In this document: positions 35,047 to 47,450 of the stretch, in pieces | Layout of the letters: every line of letters begins with the position of its first letter | How positions within the stretch are numbered: position 1 is the first letter of the stretch | NCBI GenBank assembly: GCA_001683735.1 | Contig: LUGG01000003.1 | Span: 1,984,001 to 2,048,000, forward strand | Reading direction: 5' to 3' | Source of the DNA: Grifola frondosa | Lineage: Eukaryota; Basidiomycota; Agaricomycetes; Polyporales; Grifolaceae | Length of the DNA: 64,000 nt | Program-made: the position numbers and the translations under genes | The notes under the pieces: generated by a model | What the model was told of the DNA's origin: nothing | What the model saw: only the letters and a program-made list of their open reading frames with translations | The model's database searches: none

Positions 35047-37420
35047 GTGGTGACAGCGCCGACGACTATGGCCATCTGTCAATTTTGTCTTGCTTCCTTC
35101 CGCAGTGAACTTGCTGTTCGACACCATCAGGCTCAGTCCAAGGTGACCGGATGCCGGCAAAAACGCGATGAATGGCTCACTCACCTCTTCGCGCAACGTA
35201 AAGCCCGGCGTCGGGCCAATGAATTCGAGCTCAAGACCAGTGAAACCTCTGATCCTATCCCAGTAGATGATCAGCCATCCCCTTCCACAAGTTTCATGGA
35301 ACTGGACATACCCATAGAAGAACCAGACATCCTTGATCAAGATGCCGCACTGCCACGGAGGGTTCGAGTTGAAGAAGTGAGAGATGAGGAATATCCCGAG
35401 GCCCGATATTCACAGTGCCCTCCAATAGACCACCAAGGTGGTGCAGCCTATGGGAAAGCGGCGACTCAGTTCGAGGAAATCCATGACAACCAAGTGTTGA
35501 ATAGATGCGACATTTATGGACCATTTCAGGATGAAGATGAGTGGCAACTTGCAAAGTGGTTGATTAAAAATGTGGGACATGGGCAGGCGGAGGAGTTTCT
35601 GAAACTACCAATAGTACGTCAGATGTGAAAATTGACTGGGGATGTACGTACTCAATGAGCGGCAGATCCAAAAGCGGGTGAACCCATCCTTCCGCAATAA
35701 GGACGCACTTCTAAATGCGGTTGACGGACTTCCCTGTGGAGTTGACTGGCAGTGCCGCGACGTACAATTGACGGGGGACATACCAGACCAGGACGGCAAA
35801 GTTCTCACCGAAAACCTTGAGCTGTGGTTTCGTGATCCTGTCGAGTGTATTCGCGAACTGTTCAATAACCCTGCATTCCGTGACGTTCTCACGTACACTC
35901 CAGAACGGTGCTTTGTCAACGCAGAGGGCGAGAATCGGGTTATTAATGAGATGTGGACGGCTGACTGGTGGAATGACCTACAAGTGAGTAGAATCAGTTA
36001 GATATAGTGATAACCTCTTATCAAAGTCCTGAAGCTTCGGGTGCCATCAGGTGCAACAATCGCACCTATCATCCTATCATCAGACAAAACCCGACTGTCT
36101 CAGTTCCGTGGCGACAAGAGTGCATGGCCAGTTTATCTCACCATTGGCAACATCGCAAAAGCCACCCGCCGACAAGTATCAGCACATGCAACAGTGCTCA
36201 TCGGATATCTTCCCGTGGGTAAGCTCTCTTGCTTCAGCGAAAAACACGTTCAGCGGCCCAATATCGTCTCTTCCACCACTGCATGAAAACGATATTGGCC
36301 TCCGTGGCTCACGCGGGGATGTCGGGGACCATGATGGCCTGCGCGGATGGGCTGATTCGTTCTATCTGGCCGATTGTTGCGGCTTATGTTGCGGATTATC
36401 CTGAGCAATGTTTGGTGGCTTGCTGCATGGAAAATCGATGTCCTATGTGCCAGACATCACCCGACGCTCGAGGGAATCCTCACACTCACCCAAAGCGTGA
36501 TATACAGGAAACTCTAGACCTCCTGGCCAAGCAAGATGCCACCGCTCATGACAGTGCTTCTAAAGACAGATATAAGTCCCTCGGGCTCCGCCCCATACAT
36601 CCTCCTTTCTGGAAAGACTTGCCGTTCTCTGATGTCTTTCAGTGGTTTACGCCGGACCTCCTACACCAGCTCCATAAGGGCGTCTTCAAGGACCACCTCG
36701 TGAAATGGTGCACCGAGGTGATTGGCGAAGTCGAACTGGATGCCCGATTCCGCGCCATGAGTCAAGCTGTCAGCCTACGTCACTTCAAACACGGGATCTC
36801 GTCAGTTTCTCAGTGGACCGGACACGAGCATAAAGAGATGGAGAAGGTGTTTTTAGGGCTGATGATGGGCGGGCAGATGAACGTGTGATCAAAGCCACTC
36901 GCGGTGTGATGGATTTCATCTTCTACGCATCCCTTCAGTCCCACACCTCTGACACTCTCGCTGCCTTACAAGAAGCCCTGGACGAATTCCACGCACATAA
37001 AGACGTCTTCATCGAGCTCGGCACACGAAATCAAGATCATTTCAATATTCCGAAGATTCACTCCATGCAACATTACGTGGAAATGATCCGCCTATTTGGG
37101 ACCGCAGATGGATTTAACACGGAGTCGCCCGAACGTTTACACATCGACTATGCCAAAGACGCCTACCGAGCCAGCAACAGGAAGGATTACCTTGCTCAAA
37201 TGGTGATCTGGTTGCACCGGCAAGAGGCTGTGGATCGCTTCTCTCTGTACATCGACTGGCGTCAGCACGGTTTGCGCAGCAAGTCTGAACCCCCCACTGA
37301 CGACTGTCCTGACATTGCTGAACTTGAAGTTTGCAATGTAGCCTCTCCCGGAGCTCCGCTACTTTCTGCGTCACACTCAGATCCACTCGTCACTCCCGCT
37401 CTCTTGCTCCCTCGTAGAGA
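35047..37420 (+). pseudogene. Plavaka-type transposase, 5' part (gene interrupted at 37421)
   Basis: The N-terminus begins with a Cys/His cluster (ICQFCLASFRSELAVRHHQ). Later exons carry the Plavaka signatures: [53 protein letters not shown] with [55 protein letters not shown] and DGFNTESPERLHIDYAKDAY. Introns fall near 35613-35665, 35983-36030 and 36215-36275. One base is missing near 36873. Reading continues to YIDWRQHGLRSK and then ends at the inverted repeat that opens the inserted element. The conserved C-terminal region is found separately at 53030-53828. With the insertion removed the two parts would form one transposase gene. Confidence 0.8.
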
Positions 37421-37438
37421 TTCAGTTAGCCAGATACA
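37421..37438 (+). repeat. Left terminal inverted repeat of the 15.6-kb element
   Basis: TTCAGTTAGCCAGATACA. It differs at two positions from the complement of 53012-53029. Confidence 0.65.
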
Positions 37439-37600
37439 TCCGGTACATCACCTTCACCTGTGCCGGATACACCCGGGAGGTGGGCTCACCTCCTGCTTTT
37501 GCCCTTGCATTGGGTCAGATACATCTCGCCAATTCGGATACAACCGAGATTGCGAGATGCATCGGACTCCACGCTTCAATTATGGCAAAATAGATGCATT

Positions 37601-37667
37601 TGGCCCGGATCGAACCCGCAACTTTGGAAAGCAAAGCACATACCTGATACAACTGCGCCATGAAGGC
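37601..37667 (-). tRNA. tRNA-like sequence (degenerate tRNA or SINE head)
   Basis: On the minus strand an A-box-like TGGCGCAGTTG and a B-box-like GGTTCGATCC are spaced as in a tRNA, with TTTCC in the anticodon-loop position (a TCC or TTC anticodon is possible). The acceptor ends do not pair well and the T-arm lacks a base relative to GGTTCGANNCC, so a functional tRNA is unlikely. A tRNA-derived SINE or a decayed gene fits better. It lies in the left subterminal region of the 15.6-kb element. Confidence 0.4.
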
Positions 37668-37725
37668 TTTACAAATCTATATGGAGCTATTCTAATATCC
37701 ACTCATTTTGGCGTGGTGCTCGATA

Positions 37726-37815
37726 TATCCATCCCGCCGCCCATATACATCCCGCCGCCCATATACATCCTGCCTCCCATATACATCCAGCTGTCCATAT
37801 CCATCCCACCTCCCT
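37726..37815. repeat. Left subterminal tandem array, 18-base unit
   Basis: About four to five copies of a unit close to ATACATCCCGCCGCCCAT, degrading to the right. Confidence 0.75.
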
Positions 37816-38509
37816 TCCTCATTCATGCAGGTCGGATATTCATACATACCAAGATCATTTCATCTTATAACTACATGCTCACATGTATACATAAAGTAGT
37901 ACACTCTTACATGTATAGTAATAATCCAGCATTCCTTTCCCCTCCGTTATAGTGGACAACTGTCCAAACAGAGCTCTGTGCCGGCTTGCGCACGCGGGTA
38001 ATGTCCCAAGCTCAAATACGAAGCGCGCCAAAACCGTGCGCACGGATCTCTTCGAAATTGTGTGCGCGCATCTCTTCATTGAAGTGTATGCAAATTCAAT
38101 CATTTACCTAATTGCGCATGCACTTTCTGTGTGTCCTCTCAGCACAAAATACAATGCACACCAGCATCATGCACATAGATTTCTTCAAAGTTATGCATGC
38201 AGCGTGCAGACCTCTTCAAAAAAACACCGTGCATCATAATCGTGCGCGAGTCTCTCTTCAACGCAAATTGAACTGTTTGCTTAATTGCGCGGGTACATTT
38301 TGTGCATCTCGCAAGCTCGTGCATACATGCGCTTCCGTCGCGCTTCTAATAATACGAAAACACCGAAATCCATTACAGTACTCAATGCCACCATCCTACA
38401 TACTAATCCACATCCGTAATGCTTACCCTAAGGTCCAGCACTGTAACCGCATTCTACCAAACACGTTAGTGTAGTGCTAACTGCATTTGTTCAATACTTA
38501 CCGTCTCTA
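37816..38509. other. Non-coding left arm of the 15.6-kb element
   Basis: It holds reiterated words such as GTGCGCGCATCTCTTC and TTCAAAGTTATGCATGC, each followed by related near-copies, between 38030 and 38330. No gene is seen. It may be subterminal transposase-binding sequence. Confidence 0.4.
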
Positions 38510-41500
38510 TCCTATTTGCGAACGAAATCCGCCCCAACGACAACAACCGCGAATAACGACATGCTTGCCTAGATTATAATGAGTACGGCACCACCTACGC
38601 GAATATCTGACTCACTTTCGCGCATATGCGGCTGCCCCATGGTCTCCGCCCTTATCCAACTCCTCCGCTTTCCTCAGCCAGTCGCGCTCGAAGTATAAGA
38701 AAAATCGCAATGTCCGCCGCATTTCCTCCTCGACCAGCAACACTTCCTCGTGCCAACGCGCCTTGAGGGCATTTGATCTGAACCAGTGAACGCGCAGTGC
38801 TTTCCCGATGCACGTCAGTCCTAAATCCTCTGTGGAATATTCGTGTACATACCGTCCTCGAAAAACTCCTCATATCCCCCCGCAGCTTGACCTTCCACAA
38901 AAGAAAAGTTCTCCCAGATCCACGAAGGTGCTTCCTTGCTTTGCCCGATTTGTTGTTGCGCCGAATACATTGTGAACTTGCGGACATCTTCACGCTTCAG
39001 TTCCCTGTATGTAGGATCGTTAGCATTCATACCCAGCATTACCATAATCCGTCGCGCGCGGCGATATTCGTCGGCCGCTCTGTTGATGGCTAGTTGCTTC
39101 TGCCGGATTTGGTTTGTTGCCCGAGTATTCGCCCTTTGGCCCGAAACATTATGTTTCGCGATCTTGAAAGCCTCGTTAGTGATGATGTGAGTGCGCACAT
39201 CGTCCAGGGCATCGTTCGCTTGAGATTGTCGCAATTTCTGTTCTACCTCGATTGCACCGGCCATAATGTTGTGGTTGCGCACGGCCGGATCGTACGACGA
39301 TGGCACATCTATCTGGATTGCATCGACCTCGAACCACGCCGTACTTTTTGTACGCTGCGCGTCATCCTCCGGCTCCGGGTCACGCTTGCGCTTCCCTTTG
39401 GCCTTGCTGGTGGAATCGGTGACGGAGTCTTCGTTCTTGTCGTCTACTGCAGGCGCGGCCAAAGGAAATGATCTGGAGAAAGGACCGGGTGATTCCTCTT
39501 CTACGGTCTTCGCCGCCTCGTCGACCAACGGGGACAGATATCGATCCGATATATCTCTCCATTCCTTCCACTTCGCTGCGAACTGCTTGCGCTTATCGTC
39601 CAGCTCAGAGTGCGCACTATCCGTGCCATAATCATCTTGAATTGCAGCGAGAAGTGATAATCTAGCCAGTGTATGTCAGCAGTGCTGCTCGAAAGCAGAG
39701 GTCCTACGCACTTTTGAGTCTGGAGAGAGATGCCTTGCTCAATAGCCTCCACTAGACCCGGTGTCGCCGAATGATTGGGATCCGTTCGTGTGTTGAGATG
39801 CGCCAACATTTGTTTTTGTGTCAGGGCTGCGGCGCTTCGTCAGAACGGCAAAAGTCATCTGAACATTTACTCACCTGCCTCCCTGCGAGGCTCATACACA
39901 TTCTCTAGGTCCTTGTGTTTCCCCATATCGACCACTTTCCGCAGCCACTCATCCTCCTGCTGCTTCCAGTTTGCTAATTTCTCCGTGCTCACGTTTTCCT
40001 CCACACTGACCAGATGATCAGTTGCCACCTTCAGCTGCTTGACCGCACGTTCGTGTTTGCTTGATAACGATCGACCTGTGCAATGTACATCAGTAGTATA
40101 CGTCAAATTCAGCAATGAAGACCACACTTAAGCTGTGAACGCGGCGGATGTTCATGTCGGAGTGATGATCGTTGATCACGTCGTGGCGGTGACCCGACGT
40201 CATTTCTCGAGTCCGCGAAGCTAAGGCGTTGAGGGTAGCCCAAATCCTCTCAGGAGCTTCACCATCAGTCATCCCCACCCCTGGCAACCAATAGTAAGAG
40301 AACTTGAACCGACATTGCGCGATGTGAGCCGGCAAATGGAATTTGCCAACCGCTGCCAACGTCTGAGGCAAGCGGTAAGACTGTATCGAGGGGAGGTCTA
40401 TCGCACGTTGTGCAATCCAATGTAGGCGTGCGGCCAAATGAATTCGGTATTGACAATTGATATCGTAACCGGAAACGTGTAATCGAAGTCCCATCCATGG
40501 CTGTAACGCGGAAAGCATTGCAAAATCAACATTCGCGAATCTGCACCATCGGTTAGATCATAAGTGTGCGAGCATACCGTGGTGCATACCTTTCGCCTTT
40601 CTGCAGGTCCACGCCACCACACGGAAGCACGAACATGTGGCGAGCGCACGACAACCCAACGGTTCCTGATATTCGCCCGCCGTACCGCCCGTAGCCCAAC
40701 GCCCCGAACTTGTGGCATGTAGTAGGCTGATAAATTGTTAGCGTTCATGTCTGACGAAACAGAAAATCGCTCACCTCTTTTTGAATGGCCCAAGCCGCTT
40801 TTGATACAAGTCGAACTCTCGCTCATTCGCGTAGTACGCTGCCCCAAGGGTCAGCGGTAGATCGTTCGGGTCCATGGGTTTCTCGCGTTGATTTTGATGG
40901 AAGTTGCCATCCACGGTATGAAAAAGAGCGTCCAGAAAACTAGATATCAATGTATTAAGCACAATCCATTATAATGGATTAGGTATCGCGCTCACCGTTG
41001 CCCTTCCGGTCTCGTTCGCCAGTGCGGATCCATGTTGATGCCCGGCTGTGGGCATGCTGGACACAACACTGCGAGACTGCCCCTTGGCAAATGAATTTGC
41101 GGCTGTGTGCCTGCTCGTTTGACCGATCGTAAAAATGTAAATTCACGAGCAGCCGTCAAAAGCTCTCGATAGCGGTCCTGTACACCCGTCACGTCAGCGT
41201 GCAATCCGCCTCACAACCAGATCCACTTACCGGAACACTGTCGGGAGCCACGTTGTCCGTAGTCCGCCGCAGAAAAGTGAAGTAGTCGTGCGCATTCATC
41301 TGCGACTGCACAGATAGCAAATGGAAGTCGCGGAGCATATTGATCGCGAAAGCCGTCATCGGACGTTCCCAGGATGCAGGAAACAACCCAAATTGGATCA
41401 GCTGAAGGGGGTCTGCTAGTGGCGGACGACCGTCGGACAGACGACAAGCGCAAAAATGCACACACATGGAATGCACGCCATGGGCATGAACTACCGTCAT

Positions 41501-42142
41501 GCGGCGAGGTTCTGATAACGAATTAGGGCATATGGAACCTTCATGACCCAATCGGATAACGAGACCGAGCTCTCCAAGAGCACGTCGACGCCAAAAACCT
41601 CGTGGCATCCCACTCTTCTACTCGGTGGAAAGGGGTGTTGAAATGGTCGGCGATGATGCATTTGCGACACAAGGAGGATGAGTGATAACAGTCGAAGCAA
41701 CGGTACATTGGGTCCTCTGTACCGCATGCAGACTTGCACTTCGCGCACGAGCATGTCCTCCGCCGGTTCCAGACGTTGGACCTTGTTCTCGTTGCAAAAT
41801 CCCTGCCAAGGCTTGCGTCGCCCAATCTTTGAGAAATTGGGCCATGCGCACGGAAGGTGGCTATGAGTAGAATTAGTAAATCATCAGAGTCGCCACCGTG
41901 CTACGCACAATTGTATTGTTGACCGTAGCATTGCCACTTTGCACCTTCGACGGCTGTGACTCCTTCGCATATGGTGCGGGTAAAGCCCCAGGTTGATCCC
42001 CAACTCCAACCTTTCGAGCCGCCCAAGGATCAGGGGACACTGACGTCGAGGAAGATGAAGCCGCAGATTGGAATATATTTGATAGCCCAAACAGCCCGCT
42101 TTGCTTCGCGCGGACTTTGCTCGCCTTAGGTTTGGACGCCAT
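38510..42142 (-). CDS. KDZ (Kyakuja-Dileera-Zisupton) transposase with CxC2-like cysteine cluster
   Basis: Predicted DDE-type DNA transposase. The start at 42142 gives MASKPKASKVRAKQSGLFGL. After an intron a cysteine cluster appears (CSCAKCKSACG, then CFDCYHSSSLCRKCIIADH near 41640-41770). Family blocks follow: HGVHSMCVHFCAC, LIQFGLFPASWERPMTAFAI, VLCPACPQPGINMDPHW, LFHTVDGNFHQNQRE, VSGYDINCQYRIHLAARL, VGKFHLPAHIAQCRFKFSYY with LPGVGMTDGEAPERIWATLN, and SGHRHDVINDHHSDMN. The C-terminal part is helical and charged (DEYRRARRIMVMLGMNAND). A frame break of about one base lies near 41605, and several introns are inferred. The last exon probably ends near 38510 after a further intron. It is oriented opposite to the cargo genes. 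Confidence 0.85.
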
Positions 42143-42527
42143 AGGTCATGTCGTCGAACTGAAGGTAGAAACGAAGTCAAAATCCTTCATGAAAAAGCAC
42201 GTGACCCGCACATTTGCCAGGCAGCCGCATTCCATATCAACACCCGCGTTCACCGACAATCGCTCGTTTTCAATGCGAGGGACGGTACTACGTCCAGCGG
42301 GGGCCAGTATTGGTTACTTTCGCAGATACACGCCGTACAACACGGAATACATATTACAAAGCTCAGGCAGGCCGCTTCTTTCCCCCTCCCTACATATTCT
42401 CCTGAAATGCGGACGACAGGGTACCTTAATTGTCTTCACCATGGGCCTCCGGCTCCGTATACGAATGCAGGAAGATCCAATACTGCAATCCTGACATCAG
42501 TCGAGAAAGCAATGTATAAAAAGTGAA

Positions 42528-43182
42528 TTATCGTACCGTGGTAGGTGAGCGGCGTGCCCAACGATCGATTTCTAAAAGACGCGCTTCGATCGGACGAGCA
42601 GGTTCCTTCGCAGCATCTTCAATCTTCCGGATGAACATCTCCCAACCTTCTACATAATCCTCCCGGTCCTCACAAAAGAATATGTAAATCCTAGCGAGGT
42701 CGTGCACGATAGCGCGCCCATACTCCGGCACCACGCGCACTACGTCAGGGCTTCCGAGACGCGCGATCCATTGTTCGAACTGTGCTGAGGGGAACAGTTG
42801 TTCAGCGTGATGGGGAGATTGAACTGCACAACGCGTAAATTCTCTGTTAAAATCCGGACATACACATCACTCACGCGGTTATCGACCTCCAACGGCAATC
42901 CCTCCATCTGAATATAACACACTGGGGTGACGGTTAACGCCCAGTGGATGGAAAGGCCACAATCCCGGCGCGGGGACACAACGACATTCGACGTCGCTGC
43001 GGCACGTTGGGCAATGAGAGTTGTACGTGCACGGAGACCGCATTTGTGCCTTGATCCCGATGCACAGATACTGCTGTGGGAGATGCAGTAGCGGGAGACG
43101 AATAGCGGGACGGAGTAGCTGCATGGGCAAGAGAGTGCGACTGGCGCAGTCTTGAGCGGAATTCAGCCCGACGGCGTGCCAT
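42528..43182 (-). CDS. Small hypothetical protein upstream of the KDZ transposase
   Basis: I do not recognise this family. Translation from 43182 gives MARRRAEFRSRLRQSHSLAH, a basic N-terminus, then a Ser/Thr/Ala linker. Near 42970 a one-base shift is needed to continue into CGLSIHWALTVTPVCYIQME and LPLEVDNRVSDVYVRILTEN. The C-terminal part reads RVVPEYGRAIVHDLARIYIF with EDREDYVEGWEMFIRKIEDA, an alpha/beta-like composition. It is read in the same direction as the transposase, about 0.4 kb upstream, and may be a second element-encoded protein. Confidence 0.5.
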
Positions 43183-43579
43183 GTAACGTACGGCTCTCAG
43201 GAGACCGGTGAGTGCGTGGCATCGAAAAAGAAACTAGCGGGGAGGTAGAGCAATCAGTCTTTAAGTCCGAAGTACAAGAGACCCTCGTACCAAGGGAAGA
43301 CACGCAGATCAGATACACCTAAAAAGCCTGAAATGACAAGATTATTCGCATGATTAGGGTGAAAAATGGAGCATGCACCGGAAGAGATCCCGCAATCTAA
43401 ACCGGACTGTGAGAGCCGTGGCACTGCATCCAGAGGGTCCAGAGGGCAAATGTTCACCCGAAGAAAGGGTTTCGTGGCCAGGCCGTCATGGGACGCTCAA
43501 CAGCAGGTAGTACCTGCCGGAGTATGTCCCGGTCGCTCAACAGACGGTTGTGCTCTGGAGCTCGGTCGCGACGTGCTAG

Positions 43580-43790
43580 AGAGCGGGGAAGAGACAGCGG
43601 CAGGAAGAGACAGCGGCGGGAAGAGACAGCGGCGGGAGAGACAGCGGCGGGAAGAGACAGCGGCGGGAAGAGACAGCGGGGCAGAGACAGCAGCGGGCAG
43701 AGACAGCAGCGGGGAAGAGAGCGGCGGGGAAGAGAGCGGCGGGGAAGAGACAGCGGCCGGAGACAGCAGTGGGGAGAGAGGCTTGGGAGG
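43580..43790. repeat. GC-rich minisatellite, about 15-17-base unit
   Basis: At least twelve imperfect copies of a unit close to GGCGGGAAGAGACAGC. Both strands stay open through it, which is a side effect of composition, not evidence of a protein. It separates the minus-strand transposase module from the plus-strand cargo. Confidence 0.85.
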
Positions 43791-43889
43791 AGAGGCGTAG
43801 GGGAGCCATCGGGGGGAGAGAGTGTAGTAGGCGGAGAGGTGCCAGCTCGAAGGCTGAACTAAACTCCGACGGCCCGTGCTGGGAGTTGA

Positions 43890-44250
43890 TGCCGAATTCG
43901 GCACTCAGGTGACTGGGCGCCGAGTTGTGACCACTTTGGCGCTCAGGTGACTGGGCGCTGAGTTGCCACTTTGGCGCGGAGCTTGAACACCTTCTCACGC
44001 ACGGGCCATCCAGGCGCTCATTCCTCTGACTTCCGCCTCTGCCTTCTTCCTCATTCCCCTTCCCCAATCTGGCTCTCTCCTCACCGCTTTTTGCTCGCTG
44101 CTCGCTGTTCGCGTTCTCCATTCTGCGCGTGCCCGCCCCGACGTCACGTTATCGACTGCCTTCCCATTCCTTCCCCTCTTGCTTCTCACTACTTTCTGCT
44201 TGCTGCTCGCTGTTCGCCTCGATTCTTCGCGCGCACGCCCCGGCGTCAAC
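43890..44250. repeat. Two sets of imperfect direct repeats before cargo gene 1
   Basis: A unit containing CTCAGGTGACTGGGCGC and GAGTTG occurs twice at about 43900-43980. A second, roughly 60-base unit containing GCTGCTCGCTGTTCGC occurs near 44089-44149 and again near 44191-44250. They may be promoter-proximal repeats of the element. Confidence 0.6.
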
Positions 44251-44783
44251 ATACTTGGTAAGTTTCCATTCACGTCGCGCCTACGTTGACTGATACGCGT
44301 GGTCAACAGCGCGACTTCTTCTTTCACAGGTCTTCGACGCGGCGCTGAAGGGCTGGTCCATACCAACCCTCCACTGCCGTATACACCTTGGGCCCAGTAG
44401 ACACCGTCTGCTGTGTGCCTGGTCGTTGTCGCTCGTACATTGTACGTCCCATCCGCTTCGTGGTGCCGATTCTTGCCTCCCTCAGCTTCGTGGTCTCTGG
44501 TGGTTCCCCCTCCCCCTCGCCTCCCCTGTGTATCCTCGGTTCCCTCCCATTCTCAAGGCTCCGTAGGCGTGCGCGTTGATTCGGCTTGTTCCTTCAGGTA
44601 TGATTCAATTCTTCTTTCTAGGAGTTTCTGTGCGCTAATCGTGTGTGCTTGGTGATCGGTCTCGATTGTAGCTACATCACTTGTTGTAGTAGTGTTCGGT
44701 CATCCAATATACCTTTTTTGTTCTGTGTAGGTCTTAGAACGTAGTACATGTGTTTCTTCGGGCGCTGACAATAAGAAAAGAAT

Positions 44784-46994
44784 CATGTCGCGCCATCTTC
44801 AGGAGATTTCTCCTGAGCCAAGGCCTCTCCCACCAATGAACCCTCGATCGTGAGGGTCCATGATGTAGCATTGAAGCGCACCCACAAATTGCGTGCGTTT
44901 CTTTGTCATTTCTTTTTTGCGAACGATCTTCAATTTTCAAATTTTGAATTAGGTTCCGGGCAAAAGGTCCACGCTTTCGATGCACTTGTGGCCGCCGAGA
45001 GTCTCAGCGATACGTGTCTGTGGACCACGCCCAATATGACGTGGGTGCCGAAGTTCCCTCTCGCTCGCCATGGTCTCCTAGAGATCATGCATGACGGCCG
45101 CTTCGGCCTCCATGAATACTCTCGCTGGCCACAATATTATTCTCAAAACATCATTCACTGCGCTTGCATCCCCAGCACTGCTTCCCCTGAGTTCGCGCCG
45201 GCCGTTCTCTTCCGACACATTCGCGAAGAGGATTTCGAACGCGATAAGGAATGCGGGATCCAGGGCGTTGGATTCCTGCGGCCGCAGCTTATGTCCGAGC
45301 TGTTTCAAGGAGCCGAGCAAATCATCCAACGCTGGGACCGTTCAGCCATGAACCACAAGGCACGCCGTGCGCCTGGAGACAGGATGAAGCTGGCGCTTCA
45401 CAACTCGATGGATCGTCTGCGTCGGCTGCCTTCTGGATGGGAGACCGTACTTGTGATAGCTGCTCACGTCCAGCGGCTCTCCCTCGAGCTAGCAGGTTTC
45501 ATTACCTGGAACGAAGTTGTTGCTGCGCGGTGGGAAGATCCGTCGTTCGCCACGCGCGATGTGCTCCCCGTCCTCGGCGCGTTCACGAACTCTCCCACCA
45601 CGGCCATGATGTTCCACCGCGTCGGCTTACCTGTGTGGCTGATCCAGCAGCACAGCGCTCGCTCGTCATCTACGACATCGTGGAACCAGTCGGCCTGCCA
45701 TTCGACATGGACAATAACCCTACCCGTCCGTCATTGGTCAACATTTTCGACAACGGCCAAGGCATTGTGGCAGCGCCGGGCTACTGGACCGAGCTTATCC
45801 AGCATGCCTTGATGAAGAACATCGGCGACCGTCGTCTTGGATCTCTCCTCCCCCCTGCTCGTGAACAAGTCGTCAAGCGTCAGAAGCTCGACGAAGGCGC
45901 TGCTCAGCGGCGCTCCAAGTCAACTCATCGAGGCCCGAGGCGATCGCGCAGGAAGGCCGCTGCCGCAGGCAAGGAGAATCGCAGCGATGAGTCCGCTTCG
46001 GGCGAGCCCATCAGTCCGCCGCCTACCGTCGTCACCAATCTCACCCATCCGGCCGTGATGCATTATCCTCCCGTTCCCCTCGTCGGCATGTCTTCGCCGT
46101 GGATGCGTGCATTGCAGAGCATCTCTCCTGTCCCCCCTTCGGAGGACGCACATAGGTTTTTCTATCCGCCTCCTTTTCTCTTGTCCTCCATGCCGGGGGT
46201 TAACCCAGCTGACGAGGACGAGGTGCTGAAGATCACGCGGTACATCCACAGTTTGGCACGCATTCGCTCGTTCTGTCGCTCCCGCATAATGGAGCCCACC
46301 CTTTCTGGCGACCCCCTCACGCTCACGCAATGGCGTGATGCCCTTTGGGGCGAATATCTGTACGATCCGCATGCCGTCCCCCCTCTAAAGGTCTCTCCGG
46401 CCGTTGAGAGGCGCCACAACTCGAAGGTGGACGCTCGCCGACTTTTTGGGAAAGTTGGCCGCATCCCGACCTACTTCTCTGACGATGAGCCCATTGTCAG
46501 TGGCATCACGGTCTCGACAACGGTGGCTCGCGATGACCGCCGCCTTCGTGGGCTACTCCTCTGGGAGTGCCACGAAATCAACTTCAGGGGAGAGTTGTTG
46601 GCTGTGGATGAGGTGCTCCTCGGATCCGCTACGTGGTCGCCGTTGGCTAGGTGGGCTCGGGAGAAGGAGGTTGCGAAGGTCTGGACAGCAGCTGGGGGTA
46701 CAGCGGTGAGCGTGGTGCCATTGGACTTCGAGACGGCGCGAGAGAGCTATCGATGGCGTTGTACCGTCCCCAGGCAGCACGCGCAGCAGGGATACCGTCG
46801 TCGCATTCGTCTCGGTCCTTGCGTCCTGGCCATCGCTCCCGCGTGAGCTTGCTGTGCAGCCTGCTTGGCTTCAGACATGTTCGAGCGAGGAGCTTGTGCG
46901 CGCTCAGGACAATGCAGTATTGTTTTACACGCAGTCCTTCGGAAGAGTGTTCCATCGTTTGCCGACGCCGCCCGTGTTCATGAACTTGGATTAG
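44784..46994 (+). CDS. Cargo gene 1: large protein of unknown function
   Basis: No family is recognised. A start at 44784 gives MSRHLQEISPEPRPLPPMNP. One base later in frame (about 44850) the protein continues through LGSGQKVHAFDALVAAESLS, RHGLLEIMHDGRFGLHEYSR, HSMDRLRR-type helices (SMDRLRRLPSGWETVLVIAA), AHVQRLSLELAGFITWNEVV and PTTAMMFHRVGLPVWLIQQ. After a further shift near 45660 it reads SLVIYDIVEPVGLPFDMDNN, a basic NLS-like stretch (VVKRQKLDEGAAQRRSKS; RGPRRSRRKAAAAGKE), DALWGEYLYDPHAVPPLKVS and DARRLFGKVGRIPTYFSDDE. It ends in RELAVQPAWLQTCSSEELVR to the stop at 46992. Estimated 720 residues, probably nuclear. First of three genes read in one direction inside the element. Confidence 0.6.
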
Positions 46995-47450
46995 TGTAGT
47001 GCGGACGTCATAGTTTTTGTTTGCTATGCTCATTGTATGCCTTGCTGTTAGCGTATGCTGCTCTCATTTCGTCTTTGCTTTCGCGCTGCCTGTGGATCGA
47101 CGCTTCGCTCCTCAGGCACTTCCATTTGGTCCTTCGTCGTGATCGTGCTGGATCTGGACTTTTCGGGCGCTCTTGCTTGCCGCTTTCCTGGGTGGATCGA
47201 GTTTTTCTTGCGGCTGGATGTATTATTCTGCAGTTATCGGAATTGATCGTTGTTTCTTTCTTTCACCGTCTCCTCGGAGACCGTCGGGCTTGTTTTGAGA
47301 TTGGCTACCGGGTAAGGCGGATTTCCGACACTGAACAATGCCTTCCAGGATCTCTTGCTCTCTGGCACAGTAGCTTTCTGCGGCGGGAACCTTTGGTGAG
47401 ACATTGTCCCTGCGTTGAACTCATGTACTGATGATTACGCCGTAGAAAAG

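Noticed and set aside
43496..44121. Long open frames on both strands through the GC-rich minisatellite
   Set aside because: They result from a 15-17-base repeat lacking stops in several frames; no domain and biased composition.
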